Part shown: positions 24,259 through 33,721 of the stretch, one piece after another
Position numbering within the stretch: the first letter of the stretch is position 1
Layout of the letters: the number at the start of each line of letters is the position of its first letter
NCBI GenBank assembly: GCA_002310175.1
Contig: DBYG01000005.1
Coordinates: forward strand, 1 to 38,965
From: Bacteroidales bacterium UBA1192
GTDB lineage: Bacteria > Bacteroidota > Bacteroidia > Bacteroidales > Bacteroidaceae
Length of the DNA: 38,965 bases
Direction of reading: 5' to 3'
Notes under the pieces: generated by a model
The model's database searches: none
Told to the model about the DNA's origin: nothing
What the model saw: the letters and a program-made list of their open reading frames with translations, nothing else
Program-made: the position numbers and the translations under genes

Positions 24259-25794
24259 TCAATTTAAAGGTAGAACGGAAATAGCTTTTCGCGCTCGTTT
24301 CAGGGTTTCTTCCCGTCCGATGAAATCGGTTATGCTGAATATCTGTGGACCCATGGCTGCGCCGACCAGAGTCACTCTCAGGGCATTCATTACCTTTCCG
24401 GTCTGATACCCTTTGGAAGAGATCCACTCCATTACGAGAGGTTCCAGAACCTCTCCTCTCCAGTCATGCTGGCTTTCCAGGAAATCGCATAGTTCGGCAG
24501 TTGTTTGAGGAGCATTTTCTTTCCACCATTTCTTGACAGATTTTTCATCATATTCTTCCGGAGCTTCAAACAGGTATTTGCAGTTTGCCCATAATTCCTT
24601 CACGAAATTTACGCGGTTCTTAACCAGTCCCACAGCAGTTTCTATACGTTCGATAGAAGTATTGATTCCATGGCTTTCCAATACGGGTCGGAAGAGTAAG
24701 GCTATTTCGCGGTCACTTTTCAGCATTATGTATTCGTGGTTGAACCAGATAAGTTTCTGATAGTTGAATCGGGCTCCGGCCTTACTGCACTTTTCCAAAT
24801 TGAACAAGTGTATCATTTCATCTATCGAAAGAATCTCACGATCATCACCCGGGTTCCATCCAAGAAGAGCAAGGAAATTAATGACAGCTTCGGGAAGATA
24901 ATCTTTCTCACGATATCCTGATGATATTTCACCGGTCTTAGGGTCGTGCCATTCCAGTGGGAAAACGGGGAATCCCAGACGGTCTCCGTCGCGTTTGCTC
25001 AGCTTTCCGTTTCCTTCAGGCTTCAGTAACAAGGGTAGATGGGCAAACTGAGGCATTGAATCTTCCCATCCGAACGCGCGATACAGAAGGACGTGCAGAG
25101 GTGCGGAGGGGAGCCACTCTTCACCGCGTATCACATGCGTAATCTCCATCAAATGGTCATCAACGATATTGGCAAGATGATATGTGGGAAGTTGGTCGGC
25201 TGATTTGAACAGCACTTTGTCATCCAGAACAGATGAATTTACAGTCACTTTACCGCGTATAAGGTCATTGACTTCAACCTCCTCACCAGGATTGATCAGG
25301 AAACGCACTACATATTGGTTACCTGCATCAATTAAGGAATTAACCTCATCGGAAGACAGTGTGAGTGAGTTGCGCATCTGGTTGCGGGTTGCAGCATCAT
25401 ATTGGAAGTTTGGTATTTCGGCACGTTTTGCCTCAAGTTCCTCAGGAGTATCGAAGGCTATATATGCTTTTCCGGCGCCAATCAGCCGATCTATATACTC
25501 CTTGTATATTTCCCTGCGTTCTGACTGACGGTAAGGGCCATAGTCTCCTCCAAATGACACTCCCTCATCAAACTTGATTCCCAACCAGCGAAACGCCTCG
25601 AGTATATACTCTTCGGCACCAGGTACGAATCGGTTGGAATCAGTGTCCTCTATTCTGAAGATCAGATCCCCGCCGTGCTGACGGGCAAACAGAAAATTAT
25701 ATAGCGCCGTACGTACACCTCCTATGTGAAGCGGTCCTGTGGGGCTGGGTGCAAAACGAACTCTTACCCTACGGCCATCGGCTTTATCAGTCAT
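24259..25794 (-). CDS. gltX: glutamate-tRNA ligase
   Basis: This class I synthetase charges tRNA-Glu. The 511-residue protein has the HIGH motif as PLHIGG (HIGG at 23-26) and the KMSKS motif as KLSKRDG, plus the RVRFAPSPTG opening of bacterial GluRS. The frame is open to 25833, but ATG at 25794 gives the normal start, 27 nt below an exact -7 promoter element. Length suits the discriminating bacterial enzyme. It heads a gltX-waaA unit. Confidence 0.96.
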   Translation of the reverse strand: MTDKADGRRVRVRFAPSPTGPLHIGGVRTALYNFLFARQHGGDLIFRIEDTDSNRFVPGAEEYILEAFRWLGIKFDEGVSFGGDYGPYRQSERREIYKEYIDRLIGAGKAYIAFDTPEELEAKRAEIPNFQYDAATRNQMRNSLTLSSDEVNSLIDAGNQYVVRFLINPGEEVEVNDLIRGKVTVNSSVLDDKVLFKSADQLPTYHLANIVDDHLMEITHVIRGEEWLPSAPLHVLLYRAFGWEDSMPQFAHLPLLLKPEGNGKLSKRDGDRLGFPVFPLEWHDPKTGEISSGYREKDYLPEAVINFLALLGWNPGDDREILSIDEMIHLFNLEKCSKAGARFNYQKLIWFNHEYIMLKSDREIALLFRPVLESHGINTSIERIETAVGLVKNRVNFVKELWANCKYLFEAPEEYDEKSVKKWWKENAPQTTAELCDFLESQHDWRGEVLEPLVMEWISSKGYQTGKVMNALRVTLVGAAMGPQIFSITDFIGREETLKRARKAISVLPLN

Positions 25795-25820
25795 ATCCGG
25801 ATATCCTTTGTTTACGGCCG

Positions 25821-25828
25821 CAAAAGTA
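25821..25828 (-). promoter_or_regulatory. -7 promoter element for gltX-waaA
   Basis: On the minus strand this reads TACTTTTG followed by CGGCCG, an exact TAnnTTTG match 27 nt upstream of the gltX ATG, giving a leader of roughly 20 nt. On the opposite side, TATTTTTA at 25858-25865 is a weaker candidate for the divergent HD-phosphodiesterase gene. Confidence 0.55.
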
Positions 25829-25896
25829 CACAATTTTTATGATTAATGAAATTATTGTATTTTTACGCACAGGTTCACAATAAAAGTATAACCGTC

Positions 25897-27957
25897 ATGG
25901 ATAAAACGGATAAGGATTCTATTGGCAGTAGACGCTTGCTCCTGCTTCTTTCTGCTGTTTCAGCATTGCTGATCGTATATTTCCTTCCCAAAAAGCATAT
26001 CGAGCGTTTCAGCTATACCGTGGGAAAGCCTTGGACATATGATGTGCTGATAGCCCCGTTTAATTTTTCCATTGAAAAAAGTGACGAAGCATGGCAGGCT
26101 GAGGCAGACAGTATAGGTGCTTCCTTCGCTCCATATTTTGTCCGTTTGTCCGATGTCAGGGAAAAAGCGTTAGCTGATTTCGATGGTTTTTACTATGACA
26201 GCCTGTATAGGATGATTTCATCTGAGTCATATAGGGTATTGAGGAAGACACTTGAAAGCGTGTATGACGCCGGTATCATACAAATATCGGATGAGGATCA
26301 TACCAAAGGTAAGGATTATATAAGGATATACTCTGGAAACTCTTCCCAATTGACCCCTGTCAGTATGGTCAGGACTACTCGCGACGCATACAAGTTGGTT
26401 ACTGAAGCAGATATAATGGCCTATGACAGATATGCCCTTCTTCAGCACCATATTGAGGAGTATATAAGGCCTAACCTGAGTTATGATTCACAGCGTTCAG
26501 CTTTGGAACTAGAAACCCTTCAGAGCCAGATATCCCATTATAAAGGAATGGTGGTAGCGGATCAGAAGATAATAGATCAGGGTGAAATAGTTAATCCTGA
26601 AAAGAGCCAGATAATAGAATCTTATCTTTCAAAGGTCAACGAAAAGGCTACTTCCAGACGTTTCATGCTACTTACATGGGGAGGTCAGATCTTGTTTGTC
26701 GTTATTGTTCTACTGGCGCTGTTGGTTTATCTCATCTTGTACAGGAAAGACAATATTGAAGTGCGAGCCAAGTTGCTGTTTCTTTATTCTGCGGTAACCA
26801 TCTTCACTATAGGAGTGAGTCTTTATGTCCAATACACTTCATGGAGTGTTTTTATTCTCCCATGTTCCATGCTGGCTATTATGCTGAGAATATTTCTTGA
26901 TTCCAGGACAGCATTCATCGCATATTTCTCTTTTGTGTTGATAACTTCCATAACTTCTCCTTTGCCATATGAGTACGTGGTTCTTCAGTTGATTGCCGGA
27001 CTGACCGGAATATACAGCCTGAAAGAACTATCCCAACGTTCCCAGATTATCCGTACGTGTATGATGATATTTCTTTCCTATGCAGCAATATGGAGTGCTA
27101 TTCAGATGACACGCCTTGAGAATATTTCTGATATTGACCTTTCTGTGTTTGTGTTCTTTGCAATCAATTGTATTCTTTTACTACTGGTTTATCCTCTACT
27201 GTTTGTACTGGAGAAAATATTCGGCTTCACATCAAATGTGACTCTTATAGAGTTGTCCAATTTCAATAATCCTCTTTTAAGAGAATTGGCCGAGAAGGCA
27301 CCCGGTACTTTTCAGCATTCCATTCAGGTATCCGCTCTTGCAGCAGAAGCTGCGACAAGACTTCACGCCAGTTCTCAGCTTGTCCGTACTGCAGCTCTCT
27401 ATCATGATATCGGCAAATTGGCAAATCCCCCTTTCTTTACCGAAAACCAAAGTGGTGTTAATCCACATGATAAGCTTACTCCTGAAGAAAGTGCCGCGAT
27501 AATTACAAGTCATGTCAGTGAAGGTCTTGCTTTGGCTGAGAAATATTCTCTTCCATCTGCCGTAAGGGAATTCATTGCAACACATCACGGTAAAGGAGTG
27601 GCAAGATTTTTTTTCCTGAAATATCAGAAGGAGCATCCGGATGAGGAGGTTGATTTGGAGGCTTTCAGCTATCCTGGTCCTAATCCGCAATCAAAAGAGA
27701 CAGCAATCCTGATGATGGCAGATGCTGTTGAGGCATCATCCCGAAGTTTGAGCGAGTATTCGGAGGAGAGTATAGGAAACCTTGTTGACAGGATAGTTGA
27801 CACACAGATAGAGGAAGGGTATTTCAGAGAAAGTGACCTTAGTTGGCGTGAGGTACAGAAAGTCAAGGAGGTTTTCAAAGAGAAATTGCGTACAATGTAT
27901 CATACGCGAATAAAATATCCTGAAGCTACTGTGGATCTGCATCGAAGGAAAGAGTGA
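25897..27957 (+). CDS. PgpH-like 7TM-HD cyclic-di-AMP phosphodiesterase
   Basis: The 686-residue membrane protein has one N-terminal transmembrane helix (about 14-31), a large extracytoplasmic 7TMR-HDED-like domain (about 32-270), a block of about seven helices (about 272-455) and a cytoplasmic HD domain. The HD metal ligands are visible in FQHSIQVS (near 473), ALYHDIGKL (His503, Asp504) and ATHHGKG (near 563). In Firmicutes this layout is PgpH, which hydrolyses c-di-AMP; Bacteroidota homologues are annotated alike, but nucleotide specificity is inferred. The start at 25897 is chosen because the earlier ATG at 25846 precedes the promoter candidate. Its last 32 nt overlap priA on the other strand. 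Confidence 0.9.
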   Translation: MDKTDKDSIGSRRLLLLLSAVSALLIVYFLPKKHIERFSYTVGKPWTYDVLIAPFNFSIEKSDEAWQAEADSIGASFAPYFVRLSDVREKALADFDGFYYDSLYRMISSESYRVLRKTLESVYDAGIIQISDEDHTKGKDYIRIYSGNSSQLTPVSMVRTTRDAYKLVTEADIMAYDRYALLQHHIEEYIRPNLSYDSQRSALELETLQSQISHYKGMVVADQKIIDQGEIVNPEKSQIIESYLSKVNEKATSRRFMLLTWGGQILFVVIVLLALLVYLILYRKDNIEVRAKLLFLYSAVTIFTIGVSLYVQYTSWSVFILPCSMLAIMLRIFLDSRTAFIAYFSFVLITSITSPLPYEYVVLQLIAGLTGIYSLKELSQRSQIIRTCMMIFLSYAAIWSAIQMTRLENISDIDLSVFVFFAINCILLLLVYPLLFVLEKIFGFTSNVTLIELSNFNNPLLRELAEKAPGTFQHSIQVSALAAEAATRLHASSQLVRTAALYHDIGKLANPPFFTENQSGVNPHDKLTPEESAAIITSHVSEGLALAEKYSLPSAVREFIATHHGKGVARFFFLKYQKEHPDEEVDLEAFSYPGPNPQSKETAILMMADAVEASSRSLSEYSEESIGNLVDRIVDTQIEEGYFRESDLSWREVQKVKEVFKEKLRTMYHTRIKYPEATVDLHRRKE

Positions 27958-30199
27958 CTCCATTCAACAGTTCTCCGTATACCTTCAATTCTTCTGCTGC
28001 CTGCAACAATAGGGCTCTGGTTTGACGGACAGGTATCTCAGCAGGATTCTTGACCAGAATTGTACGTATATGTCTTGATTGTATCCTTGATATTGCCGGT
28101 GCGTCCGGGCCTAACACCATTTCTTTACCGAAGAGGCCTGTGAGTTTCTCTGCCATCAAGGCAGATGTCTTTTCAACTCTATCCAAAGATTGGGATTTCA
28201 ATGTTACCATTACCAATCTTGAGAAAGGCGGATAATTGAATAGTTTGCGTTCAACAATCTGTTCGGTGTAGAATTCTTTCCAGTCATCAAACCTCAGCAT
28301 ATTCAAGATTTTGGCATCAGGTTGTCTTGTCTGTATAACAACCACGGCTCCCGATTCCTTGCGTCCTGCTCTTCCGGCAACCTGCATGATAAGTTGGTAT
28401 GCCCTTTCGGTAGCTCTGAAATCAGGGTAACTTAAGATGGAGTCGGCTTGGAGTATCCCTACAACGTTTACATTTTCAAAATCAAGTCCTTTGGATATCA
28501 TCTGCGTTCCCACAAGTATGTCAGTTCTACCTTTCTGAAAATCAGATAAAATAGTCTCGTAGCCATTTTTTGCAGAATCCAGATCCAGCCGTGAGGTGCG
28601 GGCTTGGGGGAACAGATTCTTTATGGTCTCTTCTATCCTTTCTGTGCCGTATCCTCTGCCGCGTAAGGCTTTTCCTCCGCATGAAGGACAAGACACCGGA
28701 ATAAGGTATTTATGCCCGCAATAGTGACATACAGCCATTCCATTTTCTTTGTGGAATGTAAGGCTTACATCACAACGATCGCATCTTTGAACCCAACCAC
28801 AGTCCGGACATTCTACAGTATCAGAATAACCTCTCCGGTTTTGGAAAAGGATTACCTGTTTCCTATTGTCGAGAGCTTGGGCTATCTTTTCAATAAGTTG
28901 CGGTGACATTATACCTTTCATATACTTTTTTCGCATCATCTCAGCTACGTCCACTATTAGAGGAGTGGGTAGCCGTGTCTCTCTGAATCTTTGGCTAATG
29001 GTAACAAGTCCATATTTTCCTGTCAACGCATTATGGTAACTCTCAAAAGAGGGGGTGGCGCTTCCAAGCAGAGTCTTGGCTTGGCTAAAGGATGCAAGCA
29101 TTATGGCTGTGTTGCGTCCATGATAACGTGGTGCCGGTTCATCCTGCTTAAAGCTTGGTTCATGTTCTTCATCTACAATAATAAGTCCAAGGTTTTTGAA
29201 TGGCAGCATGACTGCTGACCTTGCACCCAATACTAGTTTATATGGTTCTGGTCCTGTCTGGTGATTCCAGATTTCTGCACGGACATTTTCTGAACAACGT
29301 GAGTGGTATACGGTCATGTCATTACCGAAAACAGACTGGAGTCTTAGCATGATTTGTGAAGTCAGGGCAATCTCAGGTAACAGGTAGAGCACCTGCTTTC
29401 CTCTGTCTATCTGCTCTTTAATTAGGTGAATATATATTTCGGTTTTTCCGCAGGAAGTTATTCCGTGAAGCAGACATACGTTTTTGTTACTGAAAGAAGT
29501 GTGAATTTCGTCAATAGCTTTCTGTTGAATGGGACTCAGATTGTTCGGTTTGATTGTGCTGCCAATGAAAGGTTGAAGTCTTCCTGTTTCTACCTCGTAG
29601 TATTCCAGAATATCTTTATCAACCAATGACTGGATGACAGATGAGGATTTGCAGAATTCGGATAGAGTGAGTTTGGAAACTGGTTTGGGTGATTCAGGAT
29701 GGATATTCATTCCTGACAGTTCAAGGTATTTGATGAATAGTTCCTTTCTTGCCTTGGCCTTGTTGCCGAAAAGTTGTTCTGGACAGATGTCATTGCGTAA
29801 ATCAGGGTTATGGCCGAGACGTACAAAGAGTTCAGTCTTTGGTCTGAATGCGTGGCGTTTTGAATTGTTGTCAGGTCTCAGCCCAACCGGAAGAGCTGCT
29901 TTCATCACTTCTCCCGGTGAGCAAAGGTAATAATCTGAGAGCCAGCTGAACAGTTTCATCTGTTGAGGGAGGAATGAAGGAAATGATTGGTCAAGAACAC
30001 TGAGTATCTCTTTTACCGAATAACCGGAGGGCTTTTCTTCATGGGTTCTTACCGTTATTGCTGTCATTCGCCGATTCTTGCCAAAAGGGACGTAAAGCCT
30101 AACCCCAGGTACCACAAGGTGCTCAAGAGAGTAGGGTATGCTGTAGGTAAAGTATCTGTTCAGCGGAACAGGCAGTATTACATCAGCGAATTTGCTCAT
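27926..30199 (-). CDS. priA: primosomal protein N' (replication restart helicase PriA)
   Basis: PriA recognises stalled forks and reloads the replicative helicase. The 757-residue protein has the N-terminal DNA-binding domain, Walker A GITSCGKT (246-253), DEEH box (343-346), and a zinc-binding insertion with the paired cysteines CPDC, CDRC, CHYC and CPSC. These are followed by the C-terminal helicase motifs (GTERIEE, VGTQMISKG, QVAGRAGR). The Walker A loop reads SCG where most PriA proteins have GSG. Its predicted promoter lies only 8-15 nt upstream of the ATG, so the mRNA may be almost leaderless. The 3' end overlaps the converging HD-phosphodiesterase gene by 32 nt. Confidence 0.95.
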   Translation of the reverse strand: MSKFADVILPVPLNRYFTYSIPYSLEHLVVPGVRLYVPFGKNRRMTAITVRTHEEKPSGYSVKEILSVLDQSFPSFLPQQMKLFSWLSDYYLCSPGEVMKAALPVGLRPDNNSKRHAFRPKTELFVRLGHNPDLRNDICPEQLFGNKAKARKELFIKYLELSGMNIHPESPKPVSKLTLSEFCKSSSVIQSLVDKDILEYYEVETGRLQPFIGSTIKPNNLSPIQQKAIDEIHTSFSNKNVCLLHGITSCGKTEIYIHLIKEQIDRGKQVLYLLPEIALTSQIMLRLQSVFGNDMTVYHSRCSENVRAEIWNHQTGPEPYKLVLGARSAVMLPFKNLGLIIVDEEHEPSFKQDEPAPRYHGRNTAIMLASFSQAKTLLGSATPSFESYHNALTGKYGLVTISQRFRETRLPTPLIVDVAEMMRKKYMKGIMSPQLIEKIAQALDNRKQVILFQNRRGYSDTVECPDCGWVQRCDRCDVSLTFHKENGMAVCHYCGHKYLIPVSCPSCGGKALRGRGYGTERIEETIKNLFPQARTSRLDLDSAKNGYETILSDFQKGRTDILVGTQMISKGLDFENVNVVGILQADSILSYPDFRATERAYQLIMQVAGRAGRKESGAVVVIQTRQPDAKILNMLRFDDWKEFYTEQIVERKLFNYPPFSRLVMVTLKSQSLDRVEKTSALMAEKLTGLFGKEMVLGPDAPAISRIQSRHIRTILVKNPAEIPVRQTRALLLQAAEELKVYGELLNGVTLSFDADPQ

Positions 30200-30206
30200 G
30201 ACAGTG

Positions 30207-30214
30207 CAAACTTA
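30207..30214 (-). promoter_or_regulatory. -7 promoter element for priA, abutting an upstream terminator
   Basis: On the minus strand this reads TAAGTTTG, an exact TAnnTTTG match. It lies directly after the T tract of the terminator for the barrel-protein gene, and its last base is 8 nt before the priA ATG. The predicted start is within a few bases of the start codon. Confidence 0.45.
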
Positions 30215-30250
30215 CAAAAAAAGAGAACCGGAAAGAAGTCCGGTCCTCTT
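30214..30250 (-). terminator. intrinsic terminator of the outer-membrane barrel gene
   Basis: AAGAG-ACCGGA (30221-30232) pairs with TCCGGT-CTCTT (30239-30250) with one A/C mismatch and a 6-nt loop. On the minus strand it is followed by TTTTTTTGTAAG. It lies 31 nt past the stop at 30281 and ends transcription just before priA. Confidence 0.88.
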
Positions 30251-30280
30251 GAAGGTCAATTAACGCTATTTATTTCTTGT

Positions 30281-30925
30281 TCAGAATGTCCAGGTCAGTA
30301 TGAATTGAAGAGTGCTTGCATCGAAGGCTTCACTGGCCTGTTCAGAAGCTGTATCCAAATGACCGGTGGTGGCGTTTTCATAAAGATTGTAGGAACCTTC
30401 TTCAGTAAGGGGTAGATTGTAGTTGATGGCAGCTTGGATATGGCTGAACAACTTAACACCAGCACCAACATTGAAACTCCATGTGTTCTGATTCAGTATG
30501 AACTCTTTTACAGCACTTCCGCTTTGAAGTTCTCCGGAACTCAAATCACCGATCTTGTAATCGAACTGGGGACCTGCCTGAGCGAACACTCCAATCATGT
30601 TGCCGAGTCCAAAAGTATATTTCAGATATACTGGAACTGATAGTGATTGGTTCTTGAGATCTTCACCTTCAGCTATTTGAAGACCTTTTTGAGAATAGAG
30701 GATGGATGCGTCCAAGCCCAAACCTATTACAGGAATCTGAAATTCGGCCATGGGACCAACGAAAAATCCTGTGTAATTGTCCTTGTTTGTGACAGACTCT
30801 CCGTTTACGCTCTTCAAATCATTGCTAACAAGATTGAGACCGCCACGGATACCCCATGAGAACTGGGCTGAAGCAGGCATGCATACAATGGCAGCAAAGC
30901 CTAAAATTGCTAATAACTTTTTCAT
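30281..30925 (-). CDS. small outer-membrane beta-barrel protein (PorT/OmpX-like)
   Basis: The 214-residue product has a signal peptide cleaved near ASAQ, then FSWGIRGGLN, alternating strands with glycine and aromatic residues (FFVGPMAEFQIP, PVYLKYTFG, WSFNVGAGVKLF) and a C-terminal Phe (LTWTF), the signature of an outer-membrane barrel of about eight strands. It belongs to the broad porin-family/outer membrane beta-barrel group common in Bacteroidota; no substrate is known. ATG at 30925 is chosen over the upstream in-frame ATG at 31015, since the promoter element lies between them. It follows the por cluster but has its own promoter and terminator. Confidence 0.88.
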   Translation of the reverse strand: MKKLLAILGFAAIVCMPASAQFSWGIRGGLNLVSNDLKSVNGESVTNKDNYTGFFVGPMAEFQIPVIGLGLDASILYSQKGLQIAEGEDLKNQSLSVPVYLKYTFGLGNMIGVFAQAGPQFDYKIGDLSSGELQSGSAVKEFILNQNTWSFNVGAGVKLFSHIQAAINYNLPLTEEGSYNLYENATTGHLDTASEQASEAFDASTLQFILTWTF

Positions 30926-31001
30926 ATTTTTTCTTTTATGTAATAATTTGCGAACAAATCCAATACTCTTGACAAAACAGGAGTTAATAATTCGCTTGCG
31001 A

Positions 31002-31009
31002 CAAAAGTA
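31002..31009 (-). promoter_or_regulatory. -7 promoter element for the barrel-protein gene
   Basis: On the minus strand this reads TACTTTTG, an exact TAnnTTTG match, and predicts a leader of about 70 nt before the ATG at 30925. It lies in the 177-nt gap after porN; no terminator hairpin was found there, so readthrough from the por operon is also possible. Confidence 0.55.
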
Positions 31010-31102
31010 TAACATTTTTTAATACACACGAACCATCATTATAAAAAAGTGCATTAATGAGTTCTCGTGCTTCTGACAATTGAAGTCCTTTAGGAAAAAT
31101 GC

Positions 31103-32119
31103 TCAACGGTGAATAGAGAGCCTTTCACCGCTTGATGCCGATGACTTGGGCAATTTTTCTCTTTTGGGGCTTTTTTCAGTCCGGTTCTTCTTATCTTTAG
31201 GTTCCTTGGCGGCAGTTTCCTTTGTTCTCCTGCTATCTGTCTTCTCTGTCATTGCTTCTCTCTCTTCAATCTGACTCCACAGTCCGTTCTGGAAATCCCT
31301 TAACTGCTTCTCAATGCGGGCCCTCTCTGCCTGGAGTGCGGAATCTGTGTCACAGTAATCCGAAAGAGGCACGTTCCTTAGGTTTGATGTCTTGTAGATG
31401 TCACCCTCATACTGGCGCATTACAAAGTAATCATCAAGTGACATGTTGCTGGTGTTGTTGTAACTGCTGGTCATTACCTGAGTTTGTCCTAAATAGGGGC
31501 TGATCTCATCATAATTGAGCCAGAACATAGGATATGCGGTAGGCTTGTCACCGTAATTGCCTTGCATGAGAACAGGACAGATGGCTGTCACCTTAATCTG
31601 ATAATTGGACAGCTTGTCCAGATAATGGCTCTCCTTTATGTAATACTTGCCAATGTCACGGCTTGGTATATCTATTAAATATTTGCCTTTATCATCTTTC
31701 TTGTAGTCAATATAGAACTTGTCAAGCATGCTTTCCAGATCAATTTCATTGTCCGGGGTGAACAGTTCATTACCGTCCAGACGATATTCATATGCCTTGA
31801 TCTTACCGTCCTGTATAAGACTAAGTATCAGTGTAAAGAAGTTGACACGGTCACCTAATGGTTCCTCGGGATAATAGAGAGCGGCGTTCTTTTCCTTCTT
31901 GAGATCCAGTTCACGGTAAATGTCACGTCTCCATGTAAGATCGGTAGGCATGGCGGTCTGCGCAGTATATTGTGAACGGGCACGTTCGGACAGAGTTACT
32001 GCCGTGGGGCTCTTGTCTGCCTCCTTTTGAGCCTGCTGTTCCTGCAGTCTGCGTGTGGGCTGTGCACCGGCGATGGTTGCCATAGCCAATGTAAGAAACA
32101 ATAGAACAATCTTTTTCAT
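31103..32119 (-). CDS. gldN: type IX secretion system ring protein PorN/GldN
   Basis: PorN/GldN is a periplasmic component that forms the ring with PorK under the outer membrane. The 338-residue protein has a signal peptide cleaved near TIAGAQ, an N-terminal Gln/Ala-rich stretch and the conserved central domain with YRELDLKKEKNAALYYPEEP, FTLILSLI and a PMFWLNYDEI segment. The last 55 residues or so are a highly charged Lys/Glu/Arg/Ser tail that looks disordered and is not typical of the core fold. It is the last gene of the porPKLMN cluster, 18 nt after porM. Confidence 0.95.
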   Translation of the reverse strand: MKKIVLLFLTLAMATIAGAQPTRRLQEQQAQKEADKSPTAVTLSERARSQYTAQTAMPTDLTWRRDIYRELDLKKEKNAALYYPEEPLGDRVNFFTLILSLIQDGKIKAYEYRLDGNELFTPDNEIDLESMLDKFYIDYKKDDKGKYLIDIPSRDIGKYYIKESHYLDKLSNYQIKVTAICPVLMQGNYGDKPTAYPMFWLNYDEISPYLGQTQVMTSSYNNTSNMSLDDYFVMRQYEGDIYKTSNLRNVPLSDYCDTDSALQAERARIEKQLRDFQNGLWSQIEEREAMTEKTDSRRTKETAAKEPKDKKNRTEKSPKREKLPKSSASSGERLSIHR

Positions 32120-32137
32120 ATCGTTTTCTCTTTTTAA

Positions 32138-33715
32138 TCAATTAATTATCACTTCAAGAGCAGTGTTGAGTTGACGCTCTATTCCGTCAGGTCCGATAGC
32201 CTTGACACGCTGGATATAGAAACGTTTTCCACGTCCCAGTTGGTCAAACACCCTCTTCTGTCGGTTTGAGAAACGTGTTCCGTCCGATATCTCGGGTACA
32301 GCGTTACCACTGTTGTCAAAGAAAGTGGTTTCAAAACTGATTACACGGAATCCTATGTTAAGCAGACCGTCATCAATGGCGGCTATTATGCCGTCGGCAG
32401 CCTGCAGGTTCTTCTTGGAGATAGGTGTACCACCACCACGGTAACGCTGCGTGTTGCCATTCTCGTCCTTGTATTCTATGAACGGGGTGGGATCGGGCAA
32501 CTGACGAACCCGGAATGCGTATTCACCCATGCTCTGCTGGCGTCCTTCCTGATTGGCAGTAACGGCTATCACCACATCCTGTCCTACACTTGTGGGCTTG
32601 CATATGAATTCGTTGCCACTGCGGGTAAGTGAGCCTCCTCCATTTTTGAGCCGGGCCGAAATCATGTTGCTGGGAACGCCAGGCACGGATATGCTGATAG
32701 GGTTGTCATATCCGGCATAGAGCACGTTCATCATGGTGGCCGATACGGTAGCGAGCGGTGATACCACAGAATAGTTTTGTGTAAAGTCCCGACGGATGGT
32801 ACCGTTACCGGAGTTAAGTTCCATATAACCGGACAGGGTAAAGTCACCAGTCCTGGTTGCGGGAACCTCATACCAGCCGTCCTCGGAGTCAATCTTCCTG
32901 CCGTCTATATATATGGCCGGACGTGCGGTTGAGTCAACGGCAGCCATTATGATGCGGGCCTTAAAGCTGTTGCCTTGAACCACGTTTTGTGATGTGGGAA
33001 TCACATAAGCATTGATGGCATTTACACGGAGGTCACCAATATCGATGTTGTTGACCAGTGTGTGAAGGACTTCACCTTCAGCATAGCGAACGTCATTCTG
33101 AAGTTTGGTAAGCATTGTGATGGCGGCCGCAACAGGCATGTTTTCATAGTTGTACTCTTGCCAGTTTTTGCCGAGAGATCCTATCTTAACAGGTACTTCA
33201 GTACTAAAGTTATTGCTTATTATGTCTCTCTGGGTTGAGTCTGTTACCATCTCAAGAATCCTGTTACGGTAGTTGTTGATAGCGTCGAACAGCATACCTC
33301 CCTTACCCCTTGTGGGATGGAGCATAACCTGTGTGGCCGCTTCCAGATCCTCCTTGTTGTGGATATTGTCTACATCAGCATCTTTGCCGTCAGCCTCTAT
33401 TGCGATCAGTTTCTTGAGTTCATGTGCAAAATTAAAGAGAGAGTCTGAGATTTGTCTTACATATAAAGCCTTTCCATACCATTCGCCCACTTTCTCGTGA
33501 TTCATGGCATCGGCAGCCGCAAATTCGCGATATACGGATTCGTTTTGCAGCGAGGCATTCGTCGTGCTTTTTGAAAGACTCTCCTCCACGATCGTGAATC
33601 CATTGAGCACATCCGATGATATGTTCATGGCAAGCATCGCCAGAAGGACGATGTACATGAGATTTATCATCTTCTGACGTGCTGATGGCGGTCTTTCTGT
33701 TGTCTTTCGTTTCAT
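32138..33715 (-). CDS. gldM: type IX secretion system motor protein PorM/GldM
   Basis: GldM/PorM spans the periplasm from one inner-membrane helix and couples the proton-powered GldL motor to the ring. The 525-residue protein has a cytoplasmic N-terminus rich in Arg/Pro, a transmembrane helix near 17-35 (LMYIVLLAMLAMNIS), a helical domain (about 45-225) and successive beta-domains (about 230-525) as in the known periplasmic shaft. Length fits the family. It starts 6 nt after gldL. Confidence 0.96.
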   Translation of the reverse strand: MKRKTTERPPSARQKMINLMYIVLLAMLAMNISSDVLNGFTIVEESLSKSTTNASLQNESVYREFAAADAMNHEKVGEWYGKALYVRQISDSLFNFAHELKKLIAIEADGKDADVDNIHNKEDLEAATQVMLHPTRGKGGMLFDAINNYRNRILEMVTDSTQRDIISNNFSTEVPVKIGSLGKNWQEYNYENMPVAAAITMLTKLQNDVRYAEGEVLHTLVNNIDIGDLRVNAINAYVIPTSQNVVQGNSFKARIIMAAVDSTARPAIYIDGRKIDSEDGWYEVPATRTGDFTLSGYMELNSGNGTIRRDFTQNYSVVSPLATVSATMMNVLYAGYDNPISISVPGVPSNMISARLKNGGGSLTRSGNEFICKPTSVGQDVVIAVTANQEGRQQSMGEYAFRVRQLPDPTPFIEYKDENGNTQRYRGGGTPISKKNLQAADGIIAAIDDGLLNIGFRVISFETTFFDNSGNAVPEISDGTRFSNRQKRVFDQLGRGKRFYIQRVKAIGPDGIERQLNTALEVIIN

Positions 33716-33721
33716 AACTGC

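Noticed and set aside
30986..31112. A minus-strand frame after gldN reading through about 40 codons (including GLQLSEARELINALF) with protein-like composition.
   Set aside because: It has no ATG start or homology that I can recognise, overlaps the gldN end and contains the promoter of the next gene. It is most likely chance openness in an AT-rich spacer.
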